Assembly: GCA_964637445.1 (NCBI GenBank)
Contig: CAZWWS010000008.1
Location: 1 to 53,256 of the forward strand
DNA: 53,256 nt
Source of the DNA: M3 sp964637445
Lineage (GTDB): Bacteria > Bacteroidota > Bacteroidia > Bacteroidales > Muribaculaceae
Direction: 5' to 3'
Shown here in pieces: positions 35,854-45,476 of this stretch; the stretch's first letter is position 1, and each line of letters starts with the position of its first letter. The notes beneath the pieces were generated by a model. The model worked only from the letters and a program-made list of their open reading frames with translations, did not search any database and had not been told where the DNA came from. The position numbers were made by a program, and so were the translations under genes.

Positions 35854-38800
35854 ATTGTTGCTTTTTCTTTATTTCTATATGTTAGATAATATACGACCGG
35901 AACTACTAACACATTTAATATAGTAGATGAAAGTAATCCCCCAAGAATTACAATTGCTAACGGAGATTGGATTTCATTACCGGGCTCACCTCCTCGTAAC
36001 GCAATAGGTATAAGTGCTAATGCTGAAGTCAACGCCGTCATGATTATAGGGCTTAATCTATCAGCAGAGCCGATAAATATACGTTGCAACAGCGGGACAC
36101 CCTCTTCGTGCAGGTGATTATAACGTGACATTAGAAGCATACCATTGCGCGTAGTAATACCCAACAAAGAGATAAAACCGATAATAGCCGGAATGTTTAG
36201 GTCGCCGGAAGTCAGTCGAAGTATTATTACACCGCCAATCATCGCAAGTGGCATATTCAGTAATATGATTAGGGATTGAGGAATATTCCGAAATTCTTGA
36301 TATAGTAACATAAATATGATAATCAAGGCTCCTATTGAAGTAAGAGCAAGCGTCCTTGATGCTTCTGCTTCACTTTCAAATTGTCCGCCATATGTTATAT
36401 AATAATTTTCAGGCAGCTCAATATGCTCATCGATAAGCGCTTGAATATCATTGATTACTCCTCGGAGATCGCGGTCATCCACATTTGCAGATATTACAAT
36501 TCTTCGACTGACGTTTTCGCGATTTATTGTGTTAGGCCCGGCTGTTGACACGATGTCTGCAACATTGCTCAAAGGTATCTTACCGATATTACTGTCAATC
36601 ATTAGATTCGATATTTTGTCTATCGAACTCCTCTTGTCATCATCAAGTCTTATTGTTATATCATAAGGAAGACCTTGTTCATACACTTGCGACACTACTT
36701 GTCCGGCAAGTATCACATCTATAAAATGAGTAAATTCGTTGATTGGGATACCATATTTTGCAAGCATTTCTCTGCGTGGTCGGATGTCAAGCTGAGGTCG
36801 TTCAATTTGCTGCTCGATATTCACATCTACGATCCCTTCGACAGAGGTTATTGTATTCTTAATTTGACTGCCGATTAAATATAGCCTATTTAGGTCGTCG
36901 CCAAATAACTTAATCGCAATTTGTGCATCTGTACCCGAAAGCATAGCATCTATGCGATGGGATATTGGTTGTCCGATTTCAATGTTAACTCCTGGCAATT
37001 CTGATAATTTTGCGCGAAGTTCTTTTGCTACGTCTCCTCGTGAGCGCTTATCAAGTACATAGGGAGCCTCTATTTCTGATACATTCACGCCCAACGAATG
37101 TTCATCAAGTTCGGCTCGTCCGGTTTTTCTCGCAACTGTTTTTATTTCCTGAACAGACATTATTATTTTTTCAGCTTCTCGTCCTATTCTGTCGCTTTCA
37201 TCAAGCGAGATACCCGGGAGAGTACTTACATTAATTGTAAAAGAACCTTCATTGAACGACGGGAGGAAACTCCGTCCAAGGGAAAAGAATAAAATTATTG
37301 CAAGAACGAAAAGTCCGCTTGTGCCACCTAAAAGTATTCGCTTATGATTAAAACTCCATTGGAGCATTTTGGTGTATTGGCATTTCATTCGCGAAATTGT
37401 CCAAGATTCCTTATCCATTTTACTCAAAGCTTCTCTGCTTCCCAATAGATAGCTGCATAATATCGGAGTGATGGTCAATGCTACGATAGTTGATGCAATC
37501 AATGCAACGATGAATGAGATTCCTAATGGGATCAGCATACGACCCTCAATTCCGCTAAGGAAAAATAATGGTAAGAAGCTTGCGATAATAATGAGCGATG
37601 AATTAAAGATAGGCATTCTCACTTCAGTCGATGCATTAAATACAACCTCTATCGTTGATTTTCGATCACTATCTGGAAGCAACCGATTTTCACGCAATCG
37701 CTTATACACGTTTTCCACGTCTACAATTGCATCATCAACCAATGATCCTATTGCTATTGCAATACCACCAAGACTCATGGTATTTATGCTAAATCCCATA
37801 AAGTAAAGCACTAATACTGCAATTATAATCGATAGAGGCAATGCAATAAGAGATATAATAGTGGTACGAGTATTCATCAAAAACAAAAATAAAATGATAA
37901 TGACGAATATCGCTCCTTCAATCAATGATTGTTGCAAATTAGTTATAGAATTATCAATAAAGTCGCTTTGCTTGAAAATATCGGTCGACACAACAATATC
38001 CTTTGGCATATTATGTGCCATTTTCACCAACTCTGCCTCAATTTTTTTTGTTAATTCGATTGTTCCAACCGCAGGTTGCTTGGTACATGTGATCAATACC
38101 GCTGGTTTCGCCTTAACTGAAGCGACCCCAAGCCGAGGCATCTTATTCCCGACTTGTAGGTTTGCAATATCTTCAATAAGAACGATTCCCCGCTCGTCAC
38201 TACGAACCACAGCTTTCCCTAATGCTTCAACCGAAGTAGTATTTACGTCTCCTTTAATTATATATTCATTTCCATATTCATACAGTACGCCTCCTGCGGC
38301 ATTATTATTGATACCTTCCACGCAATCTGTCACTTCGTCAAGAGTCACGTTATAATACTTCATGCGTTCAGGTAGTATCTGGATCTGATATTCCTTAATA
38401 TCACCACCAATTACGGCGACCTGAGATACCCCTCCAATAGCTAATAAACGAGGTCGAATTGTTCGATCTGCTATCGTTCGAAGATCACTCATTGAAGTAG
38501 AGTCTGCGGTTAACCCAATGATCATTATTTCTCCGAGAATAGAAGATTGAGGCCCTAATGTCGGGGTCTTTACCCCAGGAGGCAATTGTTCAGCGATAGT
38601 AGCAATCTTCTCTGATACAATTTGACGCGCACGATAAATGTCAGTACCCCAATCAAATTCAACCCATACCACTGAAAAACCTGTTGCAGACGAAGAGCGT
38701 ACGCGACGCACACCCGTTGCGCCATTAACTGATGTTTCGAGAGGGAATGACACTAATTTCTCGACTTCTTCGGGGGCGAATCCGGGAGCTTCTGTCATAA

Positions 38801-38945
38801 CAACGACAGTCGGAGCATTTAAGTCTGGAAATATGTCTACTTCAGTACGAGTCAGCACGTATATTCCCGCTATACTCATAAGCCCCGCAAGGATAAGCAC
38901 TATCAATCGGTTTTGTAGCGAAAACCGTATTATCTTATTTAGCAT
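35850..38945 (-). CDS. Heavy-metal RND efflux pump (CusA/CzcA family)
   Basis: Inner-membrane proton-driven metal exporter of 1031 residues, standard length. It starts LNKIIRFSLQNRLIVLIL and has the RND layout of two six-helix blocks with large periplasmic loops. The fourth-helix proton relay reads GSLVDDAIVDVENVYKRL, closer to CusA (Cu/Ag) than CzcA, but the metal cannot be assigned with certainty. It is 11 bp after the membrane fusion gene and 4 bp overlapping the TolC-like gene. Confidence 0.94.
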   Translation of the reverse strand: MLNKIIRFSLQNRLIVLILAGLMSIAGIYVLTRTEVDIFPDLNAPTVVVMTEAPGFAPEEVEKLVSFPLETSVNGATGVRRVRSSSATGFSVVWVEFDWGTDIYRARQIVSEKIATIAEQLPPGVKTPTLGPQSSILGEIMIIGLTADSTSMSDLRTIADRTIRPRLLAIGGVSQVAVIGGDIKEYQIQILPERMKYYNVTLDEVTDCVEGINNNAAGGVLYEYGNEYIIKGDVNTTSVEALGKAVVRSDERGIVLIEDIANLQVGNKMPRLGVASVKAKPAVLITCTKQPAVGTIELTKKIEAELVKMAHNMPKDIVVSTDIFKQSDFIDNSITNLQQSLIEGAIFVIIILFLFLMNTRTTIISLIALPLSIIIAVLVLYFMGFSINTMSLGGIAIAIGSLVDDAIVDVENVYKRLRENRLLPDSDRKSTIEVVFNASTEVRMPIFNSSLIIIASFLPLFFLSGIEGRMLIPLGISFIVALIASTIVALTITPILCSYLLGSREALSKMDKESWTISRMKCQYTKMLQWSFNHKRILLGGTSGLFVLAIILFFSLGRSFLPSFNEGSFTINVSTLPGISLDESDRIGREAEKIIMSVQEIKTVARKTGRAELDEHSLGVNVSEIEAPYVLDKRSRGDVAKELRAKLSELPGVNIEIGQPISHRIDAMLSGTDAQIAIKLFGDDLNRLYLIGSQIKNTITSVEGIVDVNIEQQIERPQLDIRPRREMLAKYGIPINEFTHFIDVILAGQVVSQVYEQGLPYDITIRLDDDKRSSIDKISNLMIDSNIGKIPLSNVADIVSTAGPNTINRENVSRRIVISANVDDRDLRGVINDIQALIDEHIELPENYYITYGGQFESEAEASRTLALTSIGALIIIFMLLYQEFRNIPQSLIILLNMPLAMIGGVIILRLTSGDLNIPAIIGFISLLGITTRNGMLLMSRYNHLHEEGVPLLQRIFIGSADRLSPIIMTALTSALALIPIALRGGEPGNEIQSPLAIVILGGLLSSTILNVLVVPVVYYLTYRNKEKATI

Positions 38946-38956
38946 ATCTATTACGA

Positions 38957-40150
38957 TTAATGGTTATGACTATGACCTTCCGGAATTGTACCGCTTGACT
39001 CAGCCAACTTCACGATAATGGCTCCATGTGCCACTACATTTTCTTCCACATTCAAGCCCGAGATTATTTCTATTTCATCTCCATTACTCATACCCAACGA
39101 TACTAAGCGCTTTTCATAGCACTTATCGTCCAATCGTACATATACATAGAATTTCCCTTGTTGTTCGGTGATTGCATCAATTGGGACTGTTATTTTATTT
39201 GGCCGTATAGCGCCTATCAAATATATTTCAGCAAATGAACCTGGAACGACTGAACCGTCATTGTCAAAAGAAAAATATACCGGAATATACCCGGATTGAA
39301 CAGGGGCTACAGCAGTTGATTTTGTGACAATTTTTCCATTTATCTCATCTAACTTAACAATGGAATCCGAATATGCAGGGCGAAAGTTCGCCGTTACAAT
39401 AGTCGGTAAAAACTTATAATATTTTTCGGGTAAATCTGCCCGAAGAGTCAGACGAGTATTTTTTGAAATTACAGCAATTGGTTGACCGGCTTCTGCAAAT
39501 TCTCCATGTTGAACCAATATTTGTGTTATAACACCGGATATTGGTGCTGTTGTGGCGCTTCCTGAAGTAGAACCAGAATAAGCACTTCGTGCTACTTCGT
39601 ATGCTTGTTTTGCTGCATTATAGTCTTTGGTGGAAACAATACCTTCGGCATGAAGTGGGGTAATTCGATCCAACTCCCTCTTGGCGGCTTCAACAGTAGC
39701 TTTTGCGGTTGCATTTGCATCCCCTCCGGCCATATTTTGTGCAGATATTGACGCTATTGCACTTCCGATGGAAATTTGCTTTCCCTCGGTTATACCCGGA
39801 GCAAGTGATACTATGCCCGAAGACTTTGCTGATGCAATCGCTTGGTCCCCCGGTGCAGAGATTATTTGACCTGATACTTTTACAATTTCATTAAATTGTT
39901 GTGGCGTGACTTCACGGCATAATACTCCAAAACGATTGGCGATAGAAGGTTCGAGTACTATTTCATTGGCGTTTTCCTCGTGTTCGTCATGATCATGCTC
40001 ATGATTATGACCTTCTTCTTCGTGATGTATTTTCTCTTCTTGTGAATGATGGCTGTGATCATGTCCTAATCCATCTTCTTTTGCTGAGTGTGAACAACTC
40101 AAGCATATCAACGCAAATCCTACTGATAGGATTGATGTTTTGGCTTTCAT
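38957..40150 (-). CDS. RND membrane fusion lipoprotein with His-rich N-terminus (CusB/CzcB type)
   Basis: Periplasmic adaptor of 397 residues. A lipobox (CLSC then SHSAK) is followed by a His/Glu-rich metal-binding stretch at 28-62 (repeats of HDHSHH, HNHEHDHDEHEE type), and the end carries another GHSHNH. The body has the lipoyl/hairpin/beta-barrel layout (GQIISAPGDQAIASAKSSG; APISGVITQILVQHGEFAEAGQP). It would pass metal from the periplasm to the pump. Between the DUF6769-type gene and the pump gene. Confidence 0.93.
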   Translation of the reverse strand: MKAKTSILSVGFALICLSCSHSAKEDGLGHDHSHHSQEEKIHHEEEGHNHEHDHDEHEENANEIVLEPSIANRFGVLCREVTPQQFNEIVKVSGQIISAPGDQAIASAKSSGIVSLAPGITEGKQISIGSAIASISAQNMAGGDANATAKATVEAAKRELDRITPLHAEGIVSTKDYNAAKQAYEVARSAYSGSTSGSATTAPISGVITQILVQHGEFAEAGQPIAVISKNTRLTLRADLPEKYYKFLPTIVTANFRPAYSDSIVKLDEINGKIVTKSTAVAPVQSGYIPVYFSFDNDGSVVPGSFAEIYLIGAIRPNKITVPIDAITEQQGKFYVYVRLDDKCYEKRLVSLGMSNGDEIEIISGLNVEENVVAHGAIIVKLAESSGTIPEGHSHNH

Positions 40151-40206
40151 AAAATTACAGATTTGTTTTATTTGTGTTTATGGAATTTCTAAAAAACATA
40201 GATAAA

Positions 40207-40632
40207 TCAAACACAAATAGGAGGAGCGCGCATTGCGATGAGCGACTGAGGTGCTATTTCATTTATTATTAAGTCTTCTTCATAATACAAAGCTCGAAGC
40301 GGCCGTATGGATACTTTTAATTTGAACTCATGAGGTAAATCAAATAAAAGGTCATAACATTCTACATCTGTTGGAATGTCATTATCCACAGCTTTATATT
40401 CAGCAATGTGCATTGCACATGAATCATGTGTTGAACAAGTTGTATCGTGCTCATGCGCGTCCGAATGACTACACGAATCTACACGAAATCCACCACTGCC
40501 AAAAGCCAAATCTTCAATAGTAGTAAGATGTATATATATATTCCCATCGCAATCATGATGATGAAATTGCATCATTGACGCCATCAAGATGATTACTGCC
40601 GAAACAATAGATATATATGACTTTAGCAACAT
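40207..40632 (-). CDS. Small His/Cys-rich protein of the metal efflux operon (DUF6769 type)
   Basis: Protein of 141 residues with an N-terminal helix acting as signal or anchor (1-22), then several metal-ligand clusters: FHHHDCDG, CSHSDAHEHDTTCSTHDSCAMH. It resembles the DUF6769 proteins that precede CusB-type genes in Bacteroidales. A periplasmic metal-binding or sensing role is inferred from composition and position as first gene of the pump operon (56 bp before the adaptor). Confidence 0.78.
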   Translation of the reverse strand: MLLKSYISIVSAVIILMASMMQFHHHDCDGNIYIHLTTIEDLAFGSGGFRVDSCSHSDAHEHDTTCSTHDSCAMHIAEYKAVDNDIPTDVECYDLLFDLPHEFKLKVSIRPLRALYYEEDLIINEIAPQSLIAMRAPPICV

Positions 40633-40658
40633 TGTTTTCTGCTCAAATAAATTTGTCG

Positions 40659-40690
40659 TAAAGTTAGTGATTATTTATGTTTCAAACAAA
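40659..40690 (-). promoter_or_regulatory. Promoter of the metal efflux operon
   Basis: On the minus strand TTTG (40687-40690), 20 bases, TAACTTTA (40659-40666): one mismatch to the Bacteroidetes consensus at the last -7 base. It faces away from the clpP promoter. Confidence 0.6.
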
Positions 40691-40746
40691 TAGTAATTTT
40701 GAGGTTAATATATCATGTTTACTTTTGGGGCTTTTTAATTCTTTTT

Positions 40747-40778
40747 TTTGGTAATATATGAATTTATTTGTATCTTTG
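40747..40778 (+). promoter_or_regulatory. Promoter of clpP-clpX
   Basis: TTTG (40747-40750), 20 bases, TATCTTTG (40771-40778): full match to the Bacteroidetes promoter. Start expected near 40784, 23 bp before the first clpP ATG. Confidence 0.78.
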
Positions 40779-40806
40779 ACTAAGTAAAACATAAGTATAT
40801 AAATAA

Positions 40807-41487
40807 ATGTATATGAATAACGAGTTTAGAAAATATGCCGTAAAGCATCTTGGTATGAATGGTCTTGCATTAGACCAATACACATCTTCTATCAATTCGA
40901 GTTATATATCTCCAACAATCATCGAAGAACGACAATTGAACGTTGCTCAAATGGACGTATTCTCTCGACTGATGATGGATCGCATCATATTTTTAGGAAC
41001 CGACGTTAACGACTATTCTGCTAACGTCATTCAAGCTCAGTTGCTTTTCCTTGATCAATCTGATCCGGGTAAAGATGTATCAATCTATATTAACTCTCCC
41101 GGTGGGTCAGTGTATGCCGGACTTGGCATATATGACACTATGCAATATATATCAAGCGATGTCGCTACAATATGCACTGGTATGGCAGCGTCGATGGCTG
41201 CAGTTTTGTTGGTGGCCGGAGAAAAAGGTAAACGCTTCGCGCTAAAGCACTCTCGTGTGATGATACATCAACCGATGGGTGGCGCTCAAGGACAAGCATC
41301 TGATATAGAAATTACAGCACGTGAGATTCAAAAATTAAAGAAAGAATTATATACAATCATCTCTGACCATTCCGGAGTTTCTTATGATAAAGTGGAAAAA
41401 GACTCTGATCGAGACTATTGGATGACCGCGATTGAGGCTAAAGAATACGGAATGATTGATGATGTTCTTATCAAGTCAAATCACTAA
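40807..41487 (+). CDS. clpP: ATP-dependent Clp protease proteolytic subunit
   Basis: Serine protease of 226 residues forming the 14-mer degradation chamber. The triad is Ser129 (GMAASMA), His154 (MIHQP) and Asp203 (DRDYW), with the fixed +32 offset from E. coli numbering. The N-terminal 25 residues are longer than in E. coli, and Met3 (40813) is an alternative start. It sits 10 bp before clpX. Confidence 0.97.
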   Translation: MYMNNEFRKYAVKHLGMNGLALDQYTSSINSSYISPTIIEERQLNVAQMDVFSRLMMDRIIFLGTDVNDYSANVIQAQLLFLDQSDPGKDVSIYINSPGGSVYAGLGIYDTMQYISSDVATICTGMAASMAAVLLVAGEKGKRFALKHSRVMIHQPMGGAQGQASDIEITAREIQKLKKELYTIISDHSGVSYDKVEKDSDRDYWMTAIEAKEYGMIDDVLIKSNH

Positions 41488-41497
41488 TTATATATAA

Positions 41498-42739
41498 ATG
41501 GCAAAAAAAACAACGCCAAAGTGTGCTTTCTGCGGTGTAAATGCATCCGATGTGGAGATTATAATTCCATCTCCAAACCAGGAAACATACATATGCTCTA
41601 ATTGTGTGGAGCATATACATACTGCATTGCGAGATTTTATGACGGAGAAGAAAAGCACATCAACAGAGATTATTAATCTAAAAAAAATCCCAAAACCACA
41701 GGAAATTAATGCATTCCTTGACCAATATGTAATAGGACAGGAGAGTGCCAAAAAATTCTTGTCGGTAGCGGTCTACAATCACTATAAACGTATCTCGCAA
41801 CCATCTGATAGTGAAAACGATGTCGACATCGAAAAAAGTAATATTATTTTAGTCGGGCCAACAGGTACTGGGAAAACTTTATTGGCTAAAACAATAGCTA
41901 AATTGTTGAATGTTCCGTTTACAATTGTGGACGCAACAGTCTTGACTGAAGCCGGTTATGTTGGCGAAGACATTGAAAGCCTTTTAACCCGACTGCTCCA
42001 AGCCTCAGACTACAATGTTGAGCAAGCCGAACGAGGTATAGTGTTTATTGATGAAATAGACAAAATCGCCCGTAAAGGAGACAACCCTTCTATAACACGC
42101 GACGTAAGTGGCGAAGGGGTTCAACAAGGATTATTGAAGTTGTTGGAGGGCTCAGTCGTAAATGTTCCCCCTCAAGGAGGCAGAAAGCATCCGGAACAAA
42201 AAATGATACCCGTCAACACCAAAAACATTCTTTTTATATGTGGAGGCGCTTTCGATGGTATCGAGCGAAAAATTGCTCAGCGATTAAACACTCATGTGGT
42301 TGGTTATAATACCGATGCTGCCAAACAGCGCATTCAACGTGACAACTATCTACAATACGTTGCGCCTCAAGATCTCAAATCGTTTGGACTTATTCCTGAA
42401 ATAATCGGACGATTACCGATATTGACACATTTGAATCCTTTGGATCGAAGTGCGTTGCGACGTGTCCTTACCGAACCAAAGAATGCCATCGTGCGACAAT
42501 ATGAGAAGCTTTTTGATATGGACGGAGTAAAACTTACATTCTCAGATGATGCTCTTGACTTAATTGTAGACAAAGCTATCGAATATAAGTTAGGTGCTCG
42601 TGGACTTCGTTCTATTGTTGAAGCTATAATGATTGATGCAATGTACGATGTCCCATCGTCAAAAATCAAAAAATTTGAGGTAACAAAAGATTATGCTCTC
42701 GACAAGTTGAGAGAAGCTAATTTTGAAACCAATTCCTAA
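41498..42739 (+). CDS. clpX: ATP-dependent Clp protease ATP-binding subunit ClpX
   Basis: AAA+ unfoldase of 413 residues feeding ClpP. The zinc-binding domain has Cys9, Cys12, Cys33 and Cys36, Walker A is GPTGTGKT, Walker B is VFIDEIDK, and the pore loop region (GYVGEDIES) is intact. The IGF-type loop for ClpP docking follows in the expected region. Operon with clpP. Confidence 0.97.
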   Translation: MAKKTTPKCAFCGVNASDVEIIIPSPNQETYICSNCVEHIHTALRDFMTEKKSTSTEIINLKKIPKPQEINAFLDQYVIGQESAKKFLSVAVYNHYKRISQPSDSENDVDIEKSNIILVGPTGTGKTLLAKTIAKLLNVPFTIVDATVLTEAGYVGEDIESLLTRLLQASDYNVEQAERGIVFIDEIDKIARKGDNPSITRDVSGEGVQQGLLKLLEGSVVNVPPQGGRKHPEQKMIPVNTKNILFICGGAFDGIERKIAQRLNTHVVGYNTDAAKQRIQRDNYLQYVAPQDLKSFGLIPEIIGRLPILTHLNPLDRSALRRVLTEPKNAIVRQYEKLFDMDGVKLTFSDDALDLIVDKAIEYKLGARGLRSIVEAIMIDAMYDVPSSKIKKFEVTKDYALDKLREANFETNS

Positions 42740-42784
42740 ATCGTATATTTTTTACTTAACCTATAAGTAATAAAAACTAAAGCC

Positions 42785-44965
42785 ATGGTAACAAAGACAG
42801 AACTCATAGAAGAGCTCAAAAAACATTTTGGATTTGACACATTCAAGGGAAATCAAGAGGCCATTATTCTCAATCTATTGAATGGGAATGATTCTTTTGT
42901 CTTGATGCCAACGGGAGGTGGCAAATCACTTTGTTACCAATTGCCGTCGCTACTTATGGAAGGTACCGCCATCGTAATATCTCCGCTTATTGCGTTAATG
43001 AAGAATCAAGTTGATGCCATGCGTAATTTTAGTGAAGACGATGACGTAGCCCATTTCCTCAATTCGTCATTAAATAAGGCGGCAATAGACCAAGTAAAAA
43101 ACGATATCGTTTCAGGAAAAACAAAATTACTATATGTTGCACCCGAATCACTGACAAAAGAAGAAAACATTGATTTTTTGAAAACAGTTCCTATATCATT
43201 TTACGCAGTCGACGAAGCTCATTGTATATCCGAATGGGGGCATGACTTTCGCCCTGAATACAGACGTATTCGCCCTATTATTAATGAAATAGGGAAGCGT
43301 CCGGTAATTGCTCTTACAGCTACGGCAACCCCGAAGGTGCAACATGATATTCAAAAAAATTTGGGGATGCTTGATGCGACTGTGTTCAAATCGTCTTTCA
43401 ATCGAAAAAATCTGTATTACGAAGTACGACCGAAAACACAAAATATTGACCGTGATATAATCAAATACATTAAGAACAACGAGGGTAAATCTGGTATTAT
43501 TTATTGTTTGAGTCGTAAAAAAGTGGAAGAACTTGCTGAATTCTTGCAAGTTAATAATATTAAAGCGTTACCTTATCATGCAGGAATGGATAGTACTACT
43601 CGTTCCGAAAATCAAGACGCTTTCCTTTTAGAAAAAGTAGATGTAATCGTTGCGACTATTGCATTCGGCATGGGAATAGATAAGCCCGATGTTCGATTCG
43701 TAATTCATTATGATATTCCGAAGTCGCTTGAAGGCTACTATCAAGAGACTGGTAGAGCCGGTCGTGATGGAGGGGAAGGTCAATGTGTCACTTTCTATTC
43801 GAGCAAAGACTTGCAGAAAATGGAAAAATTCATGCAAGGGAAACCTATTGCCGAACAAGAAATAGGTAAACAACTTCTACTTGAAACAGCTTCTTATGCA
43901 GAATCTTCCGTTTGTCGACGTAAAAGTTTGTTGCATTATTTTGGTGAAGAATTTCATCAAGATAATTGTGGGAACTGTGACAATTGTTTAAACCCAAAGA
44001 AACAAGTGGAAGCAAAAGATGAATTGTGTGCTGTGATTGAAACAGTCATGGCTTTAAAAGAAAAGTTCAAAGCAGACTATATTATTGACGTGATGTTAGG
44101 TAAAGCATCCAACGATGTTAAGTCTTATCGTCACGAAGAATTAGAAGTATTCGGTTGTTCTGAAAATAGTGACAAACGATTCCTCAATGCTGTAATTCGA
44201 CAAGCTATTATTGCAGGATATATTGATCGTGATATTGAAAATTACGGAACCATTAAAGTCACTGAAAAAGGCAGAAACTATCTTAAAAAACCGACATCTT
44301 TTAAGATTGTAGAGGACAACGACTTTAATGAAGACGAGGAAGAAATTGTAGTCAAAAGTGGTGCATCTTGTGCTGTAGATCCAGAATTATACGCCATACT
44401 AAAAGATTTGCGGAAGAAAATCGCTAAAAAATTAGAACTGCCCCCTTACGTTATCTTCCAAGATCCGTCATTGGAGGCTATGGCAACCACATATCCTATA
44501 AACATCGAAGAGTTGCAAAATATTCCGGGAGTCGGTGCCGGCAAAGCTAAACGATATGGAGATGAGTTTGTCAAATTAATAAAAACTCATGTAGAAGAAA
44601 ACGAAATAGAACGTCCTGAAGATCTTCGTGTTCGCAGTGTCGCAAACAAAAGCAAACTAAAAATATCAATCATTCAAGGCATTGATAGAAAAATTGCGCT
44701 CGACGAATTGGCCGAATCTAAGGGACTCGAATTTAATGAGTTGTTAGACGAAATTGAAGCGATAGTTTATTCCGGAACTAAGATCAACATTAGTTACTTC
44801 TTAGATGAAGTGATGGATGAAGATCATCAAGATGATATTTTTGAATACTTCAAAGAAAGCGAAAGTGACGATTTAGAAGCGGCCATATCCGAATTAGGCA
44901 AAGAATGTAGCGAAGAGGAGATACGTCTTGTACGTATCAAATTCCTATCTGAGATGGGTAATTAG
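42785..44965 (+). CDS. recQ: ATP-dependent DNA helicase RecQ
   Basis: 3'-5' DNA helicase of 726 residues acting in recombination repair. Walker A is TGGGKS (43-48), the DEAH box is VDEAHCISEWGHDFRPEY, and the zinc site is in CRRKSLLHYFGE..CGNCDNC. RQC (about 405-520) and HRDC (about 550-625; LEAMATTYPINIEELQNIPGVG) domains follow, then an extended acidic C-terminus typical of this phylum. 45 bp after clpX, probably same transcript. Confidence 0.97.
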   Translation: MVTKTELIEELKKHFGFDTFKGNQEAIILNLLNGNDSFVLMPTGGGKSLCYQLPSLLMEGTAIVISPLIALMKNQVDAMRNFSEDDDVAHFLNSSLNKAAIDQVKNDIVSGKTKLLYVAPESLTKEENIDFLKTVPISFYAVDEAHCISEWGHDFRPEYRRIRPIINEIGKRPVIALTATATPKVQHDIQKNLGMLDATVFKSSFNRKNLYYEVRPKTQNIDRDIIKYIKNNEGKSGIIYCLSRKKVEELAEFLQVNNIKALPYHAGMDSTTRSENQDAFLLEKVDVIVATIAFGMGIDKPDVRFVIHYDIPKSLEGYYQETGRAGRDGGEGQCVTFYSSKDLQKMEKFMQGKPIAEQEIGKQLLLETASYAESSVCRRKSLLHYFGEEFHQDNCGNCDNCLNPKKQVEAKDELCAVIETVMALKEKFKADYIIDVMLGKASNDVKSYRHEELEVFGCSENSDKRFLNAVIRQAIIAGYIDRDIENYGTIKVTEKGRNYLKKPTSFKIVEDNDFNEDEEEIVVKSGASCAVDPELYAILKDLRKKIAKKLELPPYVIFQDPSLEAMATTYPINIEELQNIPGVGAGKAKRYGDEFVKLIKTHVEENEIERPEDLRVRSVANKSKLKISIIQGIDRKIALDELAESKGLEFNELLDEIEAIVYSGTKINISYFLDEVMDEDHQDDIFEYFKESESDDLEAAISELGKECSEEEIRLVRIKFLSEMGN

Positions 44966-45060
44966 GCGAGTTCTCAAGGTGCATTATGACAGCGGGAGTG
45001 TGTCTGTTAACAAAAGGACTACTTCCGTTGTTATATATATGCGACGATTGTGGCACAAAG

Positions 45061-45114
45061 TTGACATTTTGTCACACTAAAGTGTCAGCATTTCAGTTTG
45101 GCACGGAATATGCA
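45061..45114 (+). promoter_or_regulatory. Sigma-54-like promoter with upstream palindromes, in front of groES
   Basis: TGGCACG (45099-45105), GAAT, ATGCA (45110-45114) matches the sigma-54 consensus TGGCACG-N4-TTGCW with one mismatch and exact GG to GC spacing, 59 bp before groES. Just upstream are TGACA-TTT-TGTCA (45062-45074) and ACACT-AA-AGTGT (45074-45085), possible activator sites. No CIRCE element and no Bacteroidetes sigma-70-type box is seen. Confidence 0.6.
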
Positions 45115-45172
45115 TATTTGGAAGCGTAGAATAAATTAAAAATATTAATCATAGATATAAAAAATAAGTATT

Positions 45173-45445
45173 ATGAACATTAAACCATTAGCCGATCGCG
45201 TGTTAATCAATCCGGTTCCGGCAGAAGAACGTACTGTTGCAGGTATTATTATCCCTGATTCTGCAAAGGAAAAGCCACTTAAGGGTACTGTAATTGCTAC
45301 AGGCAATGGAACAAAGGATGAAGAAATGGTAGTTAAAGCCGGAGATACTGTGCTTTATGGCAAGTATGCCGGAACTGAACTAGAGCTTGATGGTGAGAAA
45401 TATCTTATCATGCGTCAATCTGACATTTTGGCAATCGTAGGTTAA
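45173..45445 (+). CDS. groS: Co-chaperonin GroES
   Basis: Cochaperonin of 90 residues forming the heptameric lid of GroEL. It opens IKPLADRVLINPVPAEERT, has the mobile loop GIIIPDSAKEKPLKG, and ends LIMRQSDILAIV. 31 bp before groEL. Confidence 0.97.
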   Translation: MNIKPLADRVLINPVPAEERTVAGIIIPDSAKEKPLKGTVIATGNGTKDEEMVVKAGDTVLYGKYAGTELELDGEKYLIMRQSDILAIVG

Positions 45446-45476
45446 TCTAAACAAAAACTAAAAAACAGACAAAATC

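Noticed and set aside
44966..45172. CIRCE operator for HrcA upstream of groES
   Set aside because: The pattern TTAGCACTC-N9-GAGTGCTAA is not present; the palindromes there have different sequence.
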